The position numbers were made by a program, and so were the translations under genes. A DNA stretch of 64,000 nucleotides from Methylobacterium sp. Leaf108 (GTDB lineage Bacteria > Pseudomonadota > Alphaproteobacteria > Rhizobiales > Beijerinckiaceae): assembly GCF_001423265.1 (NCBI RefSeq), contig NZ_LMND01000030.1, positions 148,996-212,995 of the forward strand. Direction: 5' to 3'. The notes under the pieces are model-generated. The model had not been told where the DNA came from. It was given only the letters and a program-made list of their open reading frames with translations, and searched no databases. This document shows positions 8,999 through 18,916 of this stretch, piece by piece (positions within the stretch are counted from its first letter, which is position 1; every line of letters begins with the position of its first letter).

Positions 8999-10551
8999 CG
9001 GCCTGCCTCACCCTCGCCGGTCCCGGATCGGGCACGGATGGCGGCGGCATAGAGATCGGCGGCATCGCGATGGAACGCGGCGCGGGAATCGGGGCGCGAA
9101 TAGAACATGTGGCCGCCGGGATAGACCGAGAGGCCGAGGCGGCCGCCGCCGAGCGGCGGCATCTGGTCGATCAGGAGCTTGGAAGTGAAATAGGGCGTCA
9201 CGAGATCCGTGAAGCCGTGGACGACGAGGACGCGCAGACGTCCGTCGAGCGCCATCACGCCGCGCAGGGTGCTCAGGGATTCGGGCGCACTGCGGCCCGA
9301 TCCCCAGGTCCAGCCGCGGTTGACCGCGTTGTTGAGGAGTTCGTAGCGCAGGTCCGGCACCCGGTAGCCGAGGCGCGTCGCATAAAGGTCCAGCATCGCG
9401 GTGGTGAGGGGGGCCTGCATGCCGGTGAGCAGGGGGTCCTCGAAGCCGGAGACCGCGGCGGTCGGGTCGGGGTCCCAGCCGGTGACGCCGGTGTCGTAGG
9501 CGCTAGCGACCCGGCCTTCGTCGCGGCCGATCTCGCGCTGGACGCTCGCGCCGGACAACCGTCCCGCCTGGCGGCGCACGAAGGCGGGATCGAGCCCCGT
9601 GAGGGCGCCGACCCTGTCGCCGAGACGGGCGACGGCTTGGCTGTCGCCCGGCCCCTTGAGGAGGTCGGCGATATAGGGGCCGGTGGCATAGGCCTCGGCC
9701 TCGGCGAGGGCGGCCCGGCTCGGCGTCCGGCCCGCCCGTTCCATCGCGGCGGCGGCCAGCGAAGGCAGTTTGGTCACGTGGCCCCAGGGCGTGGTGCGCG
9801 GCGCCTGCAGCCAGGCGAAATCGAACACCGGCGACACGAGGACGAGGCCGGACAGGCCGATGCCGATCTCCTCCTGGAGCTTGGCGGCGATCAAGGGGCC
9901 GCGAAAGCCGCCGTAGCTCTCCCCGAGGAAGAACTTCGCGGAGGCGACACGGTCGTTGACCCGCAGGTAGCGGGCGATGGCCGCGGCGAGCACCGAGGCG
10001 TCCGAATCCACGCTCCAGTAGCGCTTGGCGTCGCCGTCGGCGGCGCGGCTGTAGCCGGTCCCGACCGGGTCGATGAAGACGAGGTCGGTGAAGTCGAGCC
10101 AGGTGCCGTCGTTGGCCACGAGGTCCACCGGCATCGACGGGCTGATGCTGGCGCCCTCGAGCGGCAGCCGCCAGGGGCCGACCGCGCCGATGTTGAGATA
10201 GGCGGAGGCCGCGCCGGGGCCGCCGTTGACCGCGAAGGTGATCGGACGGGCGGGCTCGCCTTCCCTCGGCGCCTGCACGTAGGCGATGAAGGCGATCTCC
10301 GCCTGGAGCTTGCCGGCCTCGTCCATCAGCGGCAGGCTGCCGGCGGTGGCCTTGAAGGCCAGCGAGCGCCCGTCCGGCAGGGTGACGGTGTGGTCGGTGG
10401 TCACGTTGGCCGGGAGCTTGCGACCCTCGACGGGCCTGGCCTCCGGGCCTTTCCGGGCCTCCTGGGCCGGGGAGCCGTGCGGATTGGCCTGCGCCATCGC
10501 CGGGAGCGGAGCCGCGAGGAGGGCCGTCAGGACGGGGATGATGCGGTGCAT
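8995..10551 (-). CDS. Secreted S10 family serine carboxypeptidase
   Basis: The 518-residue protein begins with a signal peptide (MHRIIPVLTALLAAPLPAMA). The S10 landmarks are present: NGGPGAASAYLN (109-120), the FIDPVGTGYS segment, and nucleophile Ser212 in FLGESYGGFRGP. The acid is in HGFTDLVTPY and the His in YPGGHMFY near the C-terminus. These enzymes release C-terminal residues and in bacteria act in the periplasm or outside. The downstream lipoprotein overlaps its stop codon. Confidence 0.92.
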   Translation of the reverse strand: MHRIIPVLTALLAAPLPAMAQANPHGSPAQEARKGPEARPVEGRKLPANVTTDHTVTLPDGRSLAFKATAGSLPLMDEAGKLQAEIAFIAYVQAPREGEPARPITFAVNGGPGAASAYLNIGAVGPWRLPLEGASISPSMPVDLVANDGTWLDFTDLVFIDPVGTGYSRAADGDAKRYWSVDSDASVLAAAIARYLRVNDRVASAKFFLGESYGGFRGPLIAAKLQEEIGIGLSGLVLVSPVFDFAWLQAPRTTPWGHVTKLPSLAAAAMERAGRTPSRAALAEAEAYATGPYIADLLKGPGDSQAVARLGDRVGALTGLDPAFVRRQAGRLSGASVQREIGRDEGRVASAYDTGVTGWDPDPTAAVSGFEDPLLTGMQAPLTTAMLDLYATRLGYRVPDLRYELLNNAVNRGWTWGSGRSAPESLSTLRGVMALDGRLRVLVVHGFTDLVTPYFTSKLLIDQMPPLGGGRLGLSVYPGGHMFYSRPDSRAAFHRDAADLYAAAIRARSGTGEGEAGR

Positions 10552-10607
10552 GCGAGTGTCCCGGCCGCCTCGGCGGCATCCATCGGTGAGGTGCGGTCGT
10601 GGGCCGA

Positions 10608-11060
10608 TCACGCCTTCTTCTGCCAGCGGCCGTCGTCGTCCTGCTGCCAATAGGCGAGGGCGTGGCCCGCCTCCTTGGCCTGCTTCCACTGCGCCCGGGC
10701 GAGCAGCAGCGACTCCTGGTCGGTGCCGTCGAACAGGATGCAGAGGCGCTCGTAGCCCTGCGCGTCGGCCGGGAGCGGCGATCCCTCCACGAGGAAGCGG
10801 ATCGCGGCGGCGTTGGGGTTGGCCTCCGCCAGCGTCAGGACCACTGGCAGGCCGGCGGCATCCGGCTCGCGGTCGGTGCCGTGGGGCAGGAAGCTGTCGT
10901 CTGTGTAGGTCCAGAGCTGATCGTCGAGCGCCTGCAGGCGCTCTTCGGACGAGGCCTGGATCACCACTCGCCAGTCGCGCGCCAGGGAGCGCTCGACGAG
11001 GCTGGGCAGCACCTTCTCCAGGGGCTGGCGCTGCAGATGGTAGAACAGGATCTCGGTCAC
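10608..11060 (-). CDS. holC: DNA polymerase III chi subunit
   Basis: The 150-residue protein opens with EILFYHLQRQPLEKVLPSLVERSL and continues with the chi-type segment ending DQLWTYTDDSFLPHG. Later blocks (PVVLTLAEANPNAA and CILFDGTDQESLLLAR) match HolC. Chi links the clamp loader to single-stranded-DNA-binding protein at the replication fork. It is on the same strand as the S10 gene, 56 bases upstream of it. In many proteobacteria holC follows pepA; here the neighbour is a different peptidase. Confidence 0.92.
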   Translation of the reverse strand: MTEILFYHLQRQPLEKVLPSLVERSLARDWRVVIQASSEERLQALDDQLWTYTDDSFLPHGTDREPDAAGLPVVLTLAEANPNAAAIRFLVEGSPLPADAQGYERLCILFDGTDQESLLLARAQWKQAKEAGHALAYWQQDDDGRWQKKA

Positions 11061-11111
11061 GCCCCGACATATAGGGCCGCCGATGCCTTTGACAGCGCGG
11101 CGGCGGATCGA

Positions 11112-12281
11112 TCACGGCGCCTCGATGAGATGGGGCACGAACACGGCTGCGTCCGTGGTGACCGGGCCTTCGGCCTCGCGGATGCAGAGACCCGCGGCGG
11201 CATCCCCGACGATCCATGAGCCAACGAGAGCATGGCGGCCGTCGAAGGCGGGCATCGGGGCCAGGGCCTGGCGGATGAACCCCTCCCGGTCGTAGGGACC
11301 GGGCAGGTCGGCGAGCACGCGTCCGTCCCGCACCATCCGCACGTTCGCGCCTTCGCGCGAGTGCAGCGGTTTCCTCACGTAGGCCCCGCCGAGACACGCC
11401 GCCTGCGGATCGTCCTCGAAATAGGCCGCCAGCAGGTTGGGATGACCGGGCTCCATCGCGTGGAGATGGACGAGGGCGCCCTTGTTCGAGAGGACCGCTT
11501 TCCAGGGCGGCTCGAGGAAACGGGTGGGCGTGTCGCGCAACGCGCCACCGAAGGCGTCGGCGAAGGCCCATTCCCACGGATAGAGCTTGAACAGCGTCGC
11601 GATCGGCGCATGTGCCGGATCGATGAAGCGGCCATCGCCGGACAGGCCGATCTCGGCGAGGTCGAGGAAGCGGGTGGCGAGCCCCGCCTGGCGGGCGCAA
11701 TCCTCGAGGTAGGCGACGGTGCCGCGGTCCTCCGGCGCGTCGGCATAGGCGGTCAGGCACAGGGTGCCGTCGCCGGGCATGCGCCGGAAGCGATCGATCA
11801 GGTGTTCGTGGACCGCGTTGAACTGGTCCGATCCCGGCGGCAGCCGCCCGGTGGCCAGCATCTCCTCGAGCCAGAGCCACTGGAACACGCCGGTCTCGTA
11901 GAGGGCGGTGGGCGTATCGGCGTTGTACTCCAGCAACTTGGCCGGTCCGGTCCCGGCGCCGCCATAGGCGAGGTCGAGGCGGCCGTAGAGGGAGGGGTCT
12001 CCCCGCCGCCAGCTGTCGCGGACCGCATCCCAGGCGTGTTCGGGAATCGCGAGGGAGGCGAGGATGCGCTCGTCCTCAACCGCCCTGGCGACGAAGGCGA
12101 GGCAGAGGGCGTGGAGTTCGGCACTGGGGCCTTCGATGTCGCGCTCGATCTCCTCCAGCGTGAAGGCATAGGCATGGCTCTCGTCCCAATAGGGCGCGCC
12201 GTCGATCGTGTGGAAGGTGAAGCCGTGGGCGCGGGCGGTCCCACGCCAGTCCGGCCGTTCGCCGACGGCGAGGCGGCGCAT
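11112..12281 (-). CDS. Glutathionylspermidine synthase family ATP-grasp protein (YjfC/YgiC-like)
   Basis: The 389-residue soluble protein matches the C-terminal synthetase domain of glutathionylspermidine synthase: PYWDESHAYAF, LLEYNADTPTALYETGVFQW, LFKLYPWEWAFAD and AYVRKPLHSREGANV. These include the ATP-grasp and substrate-contact blocks. It lacks the amidase half, as do YgiC and YjfC, for which no glutathionylspermidine activity has been established as far as I know. The start at 12281 overlaps the stop of the DUF1190 gene (TGATG). With DUF350 and DUF1190 it forms a three-gene operon matching E. coli yjfL-yjfM-yjfC in order. Confidence 0.9.
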   Translation of the reverse strand: MRRLAVGERPDWRGTARAHGFTFHTIDGAPYWDESHAYAFTLEEIERDIEGPSAELHALCLAFVARAVEDERILASLAIPEHAWDAVRDSWRRGDPSLYGRLDLAYGGAGTGPAKLLEYNADTPTALYETGVFQWLWLEEMLATGRLPPGSDQFNAVHEHLIDRFRRMPGDGTLCLTAYADAPEDRGTVAYLEDCARQAGLATRFLDLAEIGLSGDGRFIDPAHAPIATLFKLYPWEWAFADAFGGALRDTPTRFLEPPWKAVLSNKGALVHLHAMEPGHPNLLAAYFEDDPQAACLGGAYVRKPLHSREGANVRMVRDGRVLADLPGPYDREGFIRQALAPMPAFDGRHALVGSWIVGDAAAGLCIREAEGPVTTDAAVFVPHLIEAP

Positions 12282-12886
12282 CAGCCGCCGCCGTGGCCGG
12301 ACGAGCCGTGCGAGGAGAAGCCGCGCCCGGTCCGGCCGAACCCGCCGAACGAGGCCTGCCGCACCGCCGACGAGGCGACGCGGGCGCTCGACGACGTGCC
12401 GCCGCTCGCGGTGACCACCCGCCCGCCCCAGCTCGTGCAATAGCCGCCGTGCCCGGCATGGGCATGGGCGGCCTGTTCCGGCCGGTGGTGGTAGATCGGC
12501 TGGGGGGGGAGGCCCTGATCGGGCCGACGCCCGAGCAGATAGCCGGCCAGCATCGGCACGAAGCGGCCCGTGGCGCTGGCGGCCACGACGGCGCCTGTGA
12601 GGCAATGGGCCGGACCGTGATGCGCCTCGCACTCGGGCAGCGAGCCATAGCGCGGCGCCGCTTCCGGATAGGCCTGCCGCACGATGGCGTAGTCGCGCCG
12701 GCAATCCGCCTCGGTACGGATGGCGGCCGACACGCAGGCGTCGGGGCCGGGATAGACGAGCACATCCTCCTCGCGCTGCGTCGGATCGACCTGACCGAGC
12801 ACGAGGGCCGTGGTTCCCGCTCCGGCCACCAGGGCCAGGGAGACAGTCGCGGAGCGCTTCCGGTGCTTCGAGAACGGCGGTGTCAT
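12281..12886 (-). CDS. DUF1190 (YgiB/YjfM-like) envelope protein
   Basis: About 201 residues from the ATG at 12886. A basic N-terminus and one hydrophobic segment (SLALVAGAGTTALVLG) lead to a YgiB-type domain containing CVSAAIRTEADCRRDY and YGSLPECEAHHGPAHC, with four conserved Cys. Then come FVPMLAGYLLGR and a His/Gly/Ser-rich tail ending in FSSHGSSGHGGG. E. coli YgiB and YjfM share this layout and are also paired with an ATP-grasp partner. Function is unknown. An in-frame ATG at 12940 would add 18 unconserved residues. Confidence 0.85.
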   Translation of the reverse strand: MTPPFSKHRKRSATVSLALVAGAGTTALVLGQVDPTQREEDVLVYPGPDACVSAAIRTEADCRRDYAIVRQAYPEAAPRYGSLPECEAHHGPAHCLTGAVVAASATGRFVPMLAGYLLGRRPDQGLPPQPIYHHRPEQAAHAHAGHGGYCTSWGGRVVTASGGTSSSARVASSAVRQASFGGFGRTGRGFSSHGSSGHGGG

Positions 12887-12991
12887 CGACGGTCGGACCT
12901 CGGCGGACGGGTCCGTCTCCCCCACGGCCGGATGCCGCATGGGAGAGGAGCATAGGCGGTTCCGGCCCGGTGAAAAGCCGGGTCTCCCACG

Positions 12992-13390
12992 TCAGTAGGT
13001 CATCGCGGCCGCATCGACGATTCCGCCGGCGACCGAGGCCGACGCCAGGAACGTGGCGGCGGCGACCTCACCGGCCTCGATCCGCCGCGACAGGTCGGGC
13101 AGCACCAGGCGCACCAGACCGTAGACCGAGAGCTGGACCACCAGGGCGACGAGGCCCCAGATCACGCAGTCGAGGATGGATTGCGCGTTGAAGATCGAGA
13201 CCGAGAGCGGAACGGTGTAGCCGACCAGGCTACCGCCCAGGGCGACGGCGGCGGCGAGGTTGTTCTCGCGGATCAGCGCGATCTCGCGGTGGGCCGTGGC
13301 GGTGAGATAGACGCCGAGGTAGAGCGCCACGAGGCCGAGCGCGGTGGCGGCGTAGGCGCAAAAGGCCGGCAGGCCGGAAATCGAGACCAT
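12992..13390 (-). CDS. DUF350 (YjfL-like) inner-membrane protein
   Basis: The 132-residue protein has four predicted transmembrane helices (about 5-28, 48-66, 74-96 and 108-130) and the DUF350 pattern of charged loops, HREIALIRENNLAAAVALGG and YGLVRLVLPDLSRRI. ATG at 13390 is preferred over the GTG immediately before it, because GAGGAG lies six bases upstream of the ATG. It is the first gene of the DUF350-DUF1190-synthetase operon. The molecular function is unknown. Confidence 0.88.
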   Translation of the reverse strand: MVSISGLPAFCAYAATALGLVALYLGVYLTATAHREIALIRENNLAAAVALGGSLVGYTVPLSVSIFNAQSILDCVIWGLVALVVQLSVYGLVRLVLPDLSRRIEAGEVAAATFLASASVAGGIVDAAAMTY

Positions 13391-13453
13391 CACGGGCTCC
13401 TCGTCCGCAGGGTCGACGGCGGATGCTCGGTGGGAGCGATCAGAGCGCCCGCA

Positions 13454-15380
<1,927 letters not shown>

Positions 15381-15405
15381 CGCAAAACCGGTGGCCGCTC
15401 TTGCG
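15381..15405. repeat. Dispersed palindromic element, copy A
   Basis: A 25-base imperfect palindrome with CGCAA/TTGCG ends and an ACCGGTGGCCG core. It lies nine bases past the secG stop on the minus strand. A second copy at 41042-41066 matches at 21 of 25 positions and also sits just past the stop of a minus-strand gene. It may be a 3'-end hairpin or a member of a repeat family. Confidence 0.55.
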
Positions 15406-15413
15406 AACCCTGC

Positions 15414-15842
15414 TCAGCGCGACTGAGGTGCGTCCGGGGTCGAGGGCTGTGCCGGAACCGGGACGGGCGCGGCGGGCTGGCCCGGCGTCGCGGGGGCGGC
15501 GGGCACGCCCTGACCCTGGCGCAGGGTGTCGAGCAGGTTGTCGGCGTTGGGCTGGGCGGGCTGCGTGGCGGAGCCGGCACCCTCGATGATCGAACGGGGC
15601 GCGGCGGCACGATGCGACATCACCGCCAGGGTCATGCTGGTGGTGAAGAACAGGGCCGCCAGGATCGCCGTGGCGCGGGTCAGCGCATTGGCCTGGCCGC
15701 GGCCGGTCATGAAGCCGGAGACGCCGCCGCCACCGCTGCCGCCACCGCCGAGCCCGAGCCCGCCTTCGGACCGCTGCAGCAGCACCACGACGATCAGGCC
15801 GAGGACGACGATGAGGTGGATCGAGATCAGGACGGTCTGCAT
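15414..15842 (-). CDS. secG: Preprotein translocase subunit SecG
   Basis: The 142-residue inner-membrane protein has the two SecG helices, residues 1-22 (MQTVLISIHLIVVLGLIVVV) and about 58-76. Between them is the conserved LLQRSEGGLG followed by a Gly-rich loop. The C-terminal 60 residues are Pro/Ala/Gln-rich, an extension common in alphaproteobacterial SecG. SecG assists SecYE during SecA-driven export. It lies between tpiA (upstream) and pyrG (downstream) on the same strand. Confidence 0.94.
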   Translation of the reverse strand: MQTVLISIHLIVVLGLIVVVLLQRSEGGLGLGGGGSGGGGVSGFMTGRGQANALTRATAILAALFFTTSMTLAVMSHRAAAPRSIIEGAGSATQPAQPNADNLLDTLRQGQGVPAAPATPGQPAAPVPVPAQPSTPDAPQSR

Positions 15843-15985
15843 GTCGCTTTACGAAGGTCCGAGGCTCCGCCCGGCGGGGCGACCCAATGGTCGCCGCATC
15901 GATGCGGTGCGTCTGCGAAAGAACGCGCTCGTACACGAGATCGGGATGGGCGCCAAATCCCGCAAGGGAGACGGGTCCGGCCAGG

Positions 15986-16747
15986 TCAGGCGCAGGCCGA
16001 GACGATCCCCAGGAAGTCCTCGGCTACCAGGCTGGCGCCGCCGACCAGTGCCCCGTCGACGTTGTCGACCGCCATCAGCTCGCGGGCGTTGCCCGGCTTG
16101 ACCGAGCCGCCGTAGAGAATGCGGACGTTCTGGGCCTCGGCGCCGATGAGCTGGCCGAGCATCTCGCGCAAGGATGCATGCACCTCAGCGATGTCGCGCG
16201 GCGTCGGGGTGAGGCCGGTGCCGATCGCCCAGACCGGCTCGTAGGCGATCACGGTGTCGCGGCCGGTGGCACCCTTGGGCACGCCGATGGCGAGCTGGGC
16301 CCGCACGATGTCGAGCGCCCGGCCCTCCTCGCGCTCCTCTTGCGTCTCGCCGACGCAGATGATGCCGCATAGCCCTGCGCGACGAGCGCCCAGCGCCTTG
16401 GCGTGGACGCCGTCGTCGGTCTCGTGGTGGTAGGCCCGGCGTTCGGAGTGGCCGACGATGACGTAGCGGGCACCGAGGTCGGCCAGCATCTCCGCCGAGA
16501 TCGAGCCCGTGAAGGCGCCGCTGGCCTTGGCGTGAAGGTTCTGTCCGCCGATGGCAACGGGCGAATCGTAGGTCGCCGCGACGCAGGAGGCGATCAGGGT
16601 GGAGGGCGGGCAGATCAGCACGTCGACACGCTCGCGCATCTGCGGAGTCAGACCGTCACGCACCGCCTCGACGATGGCGACCGACTTGCGCAGGCCGTTC
16701 ATCTTCCAATTGCCGGCAACCAGCGGACGCCGCACCCGACCCGTCAT
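15986..16747 (-). CDS. tpiA: Triose-phosphate isomerase
   Basis: A 253-residue TIM barrel that interconverts dihydroxyacetone phosphate and glyceraldehyde-3-phosphate. The substrate Lys is in AGNWKMNG, the catalytic His in YVIVGHSERRAY and the catalytic Glu in VIAYEPVWAIGTG. The phosphate loop is in ILYGGSVKPGNA. ATG at 16747 is preferred because AGGGA lies a few bases upstream; ATG at 16759 is possible. It is the first gene of a tpiA-secG-pyrG series and is divergent from ppiD. Confidence 0.96.
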   Translation of the reverse strand: MTGRVRRPLVAGNWKMNGLRKSVAIVEAVRDGLTPQMRERVDVLICPPSTLIASCVAATYDSPVAIGGQNLHAKASGAFTGSISAEMLADLGARYVIVGHSERRAYHHETDDGVHAKALGARRAGLCGIICVGETQEEREEGRALDIVRAQLAIGVPKGATGRDTVIAYEPVWAIGTGLTPTPRDIAEVHASLREMLGQLIGAEAQNVRILYGGSVKPGNARELMAVDNVDGALVGGASLVAEDFLGIVSACA

Positions 16748-17001
16748 TCTGTCCCTCATGCCTCGATCTGCCGTCGTATCGGGCGGTCGCCCGCCGCGGC
16801 GCGGGCCTAACAGAGCCCTATCGGTGGCGCAAACCGCGCGGCTCCCCGGATTCCGCTTCGTCTTTGCGGATGGCGACCGGATCGGCTATCGGCAGACGCA
16901 CCACGATGCCTCCCGCGCGACGGAGACGGATCACCCGCGATCCGGTCGGTCGCGCTGGGAGGGCGCAAGAGCACCTTTGGTCACGAGCCGCCGAGCGTTC
17001 G

Positions 17002-18903
17002 ATGCTTCAGTCCATCCGTACCGCCAGCCGCCATTGGCTCGGCAAGATCGTCCTCGGCGTGATCTTCACCTTCCTGATCGCCGGTATCGCGGTGTTCGGC
17101 GTGGAGGAGTTCTTCCGCGGGGGATCGACGAGCAGCGTCGCGACGGTGGGCAAGACGCCGATCACGGCGGAGGCGGTGCGCAGCGCCTACCAGAACCAGC
17201 TCCAGCGCTACCAGAGCCAGATGCAGCGCAGCTTCACGCCGGACCAGGCGCGGGCGCTGGGCATCGACCGGCAGGTGCTGGCCCAGCTGATCAGCGAAGC
17301 CTCCCTCGACCAGCAGACCCAGCAGCTCGGCCTCGTGGTGCCGGACGCGGCCGTCCTGCGGGCGATCCGCGAGGAGGCCGCGTTCAAGGGCGCCAACGGC
17401 AGCTTCGATTCGAGCCTGTTCTTCCAGACCCTGCAGCGCGCCGGCATCACCGAGACGGCCTTCGTGCGCGAGCAGCGCGCCGTCATCGCGCGGCTCCAGC
17501 TCGCCGAGGCGGTGGCCGCCGACCTGCACGTACCCGTGGCGATGCGCGAGGCGGTCCACCGCTATTCCAGCGAGCGGCGCTCGGCCGCCTTCATGACGCT
17601 GCCGCCCTCCGTGGCCGGCGACGTCCCGGCGGCGAACGAGGACGAGCTCAAGGCCTACTACGAGGAGAACAAGTCCTCGTACCGTGCGCCCGAGACCCGC
17701 GCCGTGACGATGCTGATCCTCGATCCGCAGACGATGGCCAAGCCCGACGCCGTGAGCGCCGACGAAGTCGCCAAGCGCTACGAGGCCAACAGAAGCAGCT
17801 TCGGCTCGCCCGAAAAGCGTACGATCCAGCAGATCGTCTTCCCCGATGCCGCCGCCGCGGAAGCGGCGCGCAAGCAGATCGAGGCGGGCGAGAAGCCGTT
17901 CGAGGCAGTGGCGGCCGAGCGCGGGCTCGACGCCAAGAACCTGTCGCTCGGCACGCTGACGAAGGCGGAGGTCTTCGACAAGGCGGTGGCCGACGCGGCC
18001 TTCGCGCTGTCCCTCAACACGGTCAGCGCCCCGGTGCAGGGCCGCTTCGGCAGCGTCCTGCTGCGGGTGAGCGCCATCGTCCCCGAAGACCTGAAGCCGC
18101 TGGCCGCGGTCGAGGCCGAGATCCGCAAGGCGATCGCCACCGAGCGCGCGACCCGGGACATCGACGCCGCGCACGACGCCATCGAGGACCAGCGCGCCAA
18201 CACCAAGCCGCTGGCCGACATCGCCAAAGACCGCGACATGGCGCTCCTCACCGTCCCGTCGGTGGACGCGCGCGGCGCCGACCCCACGGGCAAGACCGTC
18301 GAGGGCATCCCGGACCGCGACACGGTGCTGGCGGCGGTGTTCCGCAGTGACGTCGGCGGTGACACCGAGGCGTTGCGCACCAAGTCCGGCGGCTACGTCT
18401 GGTTCGACGTGACCCAGGTCGATCAGGCCCGCGACAAGCCCCTGGCCGACGTCCGCGACGCGGTGGCCGCCGGCTGGCGCAGCGCCGAGGTCGCCAAGCG
18501 CCTGGCCGCCAAGGCCAAGGATCTCGTCGCCCGCCTCGACAAGGGCGAGGCCCTGGAGACGCTGGCCGCCGAGACCGGCGTGCAGGCCGAGACGGAAACC
18601 GACCTCGTGCGCGGGCAGCCCAAGGGCCAGCTCACCGCCGCCAGCGTCGAGCGCGTCTTCGCGACGCTCCTCGACAAGGCGAGCTCGGCGGAATCGGGCG
18701 AGTCGCGCGTGGTGTTCAAGGTCACCGGTGCGACCATGCCGGGCCTGGCGCTGGGTAGCTCCACCGACACCGCCATCGAGAGCCGGTTCCGCACCGTGGT
18801 CGCCGACGACGTGCTGAGCCAGTACATCGGCGAGGTCCAGAAGGACGCCGGGGTCACGGTCAACCAGGCCGCCTTCCGGCGCGCCATCGGCGGCGAATAC
18901 TGA
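17002..18903 (+). CDS. ppiD: PpiD-like periplasmic folding factor (SurA_N/peptidyl-prolyl isomerase)
   Basis: The 633-residue protein has a single N-terminal membrane anchor (about 16-35, LGKIVLGVIFTFLIAGIAVFG), then a SurA-N-like chaperone region. A parvulin-like rotamase region (SPEKRTIQQIVFPDAAAAEA to GRFGSVLLRV) follows, then a long C-terminal chaperone part. It would sit at the periplasmic face of the inner membrane and help newly exported proteins fold. The start was placed at the ATG just before MLQSIR, as in the family; the ribosome-binding site is weak. It ends 13 bases before trpE, so the two are probably co-transcribed. Confidence 0.9.
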   Translation: MLQSIRTASRHWLGKIVLGVIFTFLIAGIAVFGVEEFFRGGSTSSVATVGKTPITAEAVRSAYQNQLQRYQSQMQRSFTPDQARALGIDRQVLAQLISEASLDQQTQQLGLVVPDAAVLRAIREEAAFKGANGSFDSSLFFQTLQRAGITETAFVREQRAVIARLQLAEAVAADLHVPVAMREAVHRYSSERRSAAFMTLPPSVAGDVPAANEDELKAYYEENKSSYRAPETRAVTMLILDPQTMAKPDAVSADEVAKRYEANRSSFGSPEKRTIQQIVFPDAAAAEAARKQIEAGEKPFEAVAAERGLDAKNLSLGTLTKAEVFDKAVADAAFALSLNTVSAPVQGRFGSVLLRVSAIVPEDLKPLAAVEAEIRKAIATERATRDIDAAHDAIEDQRANTKPLADIAKDRDMALLTVPSVDARGADPTGKTVEGIPDRDTVLAAVFRSDVGGDTEALRTKSGGYVWFDVTQVDQARDKPLADVRDAVAAGWRSAEVAKRLAAKAKDLVARLDKGEALETLAAETGVQAETETDLVRGQPKGQLTAASVERVFATLLDKASSAESGESRVVFKVTGATMPGLALGSSTDTAIESRFRTVVADDVLSQYIGEVQKDAGVTVNQAAFRRAIGGEY

Positions 18904-18916
18904 AACCTCAGGACCG

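Noticed and set aside
8995..11880. 961-residue minus-strand frame joining the S10 peptidase to upstream sequence
   Set aside because: The upstream part overlaps holC and the synthetase gene in another frame and lacks similarity to peptidases; the signal peptide marks the true start at 10551.
12966..12982. CCCGG-loop-CCGGG hairpin between the DUF350 and DUF1190 genes
   Set aside because: Short stem without a T-run inside an apparent operon; unlikely to terminate transcription.
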